Below the pieces are notes generated by a model. It saw only the letters and a list, made by a program, of their open reading frames with translations. It searched no databases and was not told the origin of the DNA. The translations under genes were made by a program, and so were the position numbers. DNA of 5,017 nucleotides from assembly GCA_964640525.1 (NCBI GenBank), contig CAZXGS010000107.1, positions 1 through 5,017 of the forward strand, read 5' to 3'. Positions 4,936 through 5,017 of this stretch are shown one piece after another. The DNA comes from SZAS-103 sp964640525 (GTDB taxonomy: Bacteria; Pseudomonadota; Gammaproteobacteria; Xanthomonadales; Xanthomonadaceae). Position 1 is the stretch's first letter; the number at the start of each line of letters is the position of its first letter.

Positions 4936-5017
4936 GGCCGGACGGCGACTCTCGCGCCCGTTGCGAGCAGGGGCTCGGTTACCCCCGAAGGTGCCGCTCG
5001 TGGAGTTGGCGGGTGCT
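4921..5017. other. Noncoding upstream region at the right edge
   Basis: No supported coding sequence is visible on either strand in these 97 bases. They contain the upstream part of the ffh promoter and a perfect 5-bp hairpin (CTCGC at 4951-4955 with GCGAG at 4963-4967). The region is probably the intergenic space between ffh and a gene outside the window. In xanthomonads a divergent cytochrome c assembly-type membrane gene is often found there, but nothing here shows it. Confidence 0.4.

Noticed and set aside
1..5017. A novel defence, mobile or biosynthetic system
   Set aside because: Every substantial gene belongs to the standard translation/SRP cluster or mutS. No transposase, integrase, direct-repeat array, toxin-antitoxin pair or change in base composition was seen.

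Overview
The window is a GC-rich, densely coding chromosomal segment from a gammaproteobacterium. The Xanthomonadales (Xanthomonas/Lysobacter/Rhodanobacter relatives) are the best guess. The basis is the gene order ffh-rpsP-rimM-trmD-rplS, the style of the RimM protein (IFRYQPW near residue 58, a VDWDPEF-type C-terminus) and a long Ala/Lys-rich L19 tail. The family assignment is from memory of homologues, not from a search.

Layout, left to right. Positions 1-128 are the last 41 codons of mutS (mismatch repair) on the + strand. After a 167-base convergent gap come six complete genes, all on the - strand: a Hsp15/HslR ribosome-rescue protein (296-703), ribosomal protein L19 rplS (828-1238), tRNA m1G37 methyltransferase trmD (1438-2211), 16S processing factor rimM (2422-2997), ribosomal protein S16 rpsP (3078-3335) and SRP GTPase ffh (3488-4876). 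Transcription of this block therefore runs right to left, starting at ffh. A clear -10 box lies just upstream of ffh. The last ~100 bases (4921-5017) are noncoding as far as can be seen and are probably the upstream region of a divergent gene beyond the window.

All six genes serve translation or co-translational protein handling: 30S maturation (S16, RimM), 50S assembly and subunit bridging (L19), reading-frame maintenance (TrmD), targeting of nascent membrane proteins (Ffh) and rescue of stalled 50S-peptidyl-tRNA (Hsp15). This is a conserved housekeeping cluster. I see no mobile element, CRISPR array, defence or biosynthetic system, and no evidence of a new multi-gene system.

What is less ordinary lies in the spacers. 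The rimM-trmD gap (210 bp) and trmD-rplS gap (199 bp) are long for this operon, and each carries a short tandem repeat: a heptamer, CCTCTGT on +, and a hexamer, GCCTGT/GCCTGA on +. The rimM-trmD gap also has a 10-bp hairpin. The rplS leader and the rplS 3' region each contain two overlapping, mutually exclusive hairpins. rplS and rpsP have promoter-like hexamers of their own. These suggest that the operon is broken into separately tuned transcripts, but all of this is inference from sequence alone. Shine-Dalgarno sequences are weak or absent before most starts, so starts were chosen by homology to the protein families.
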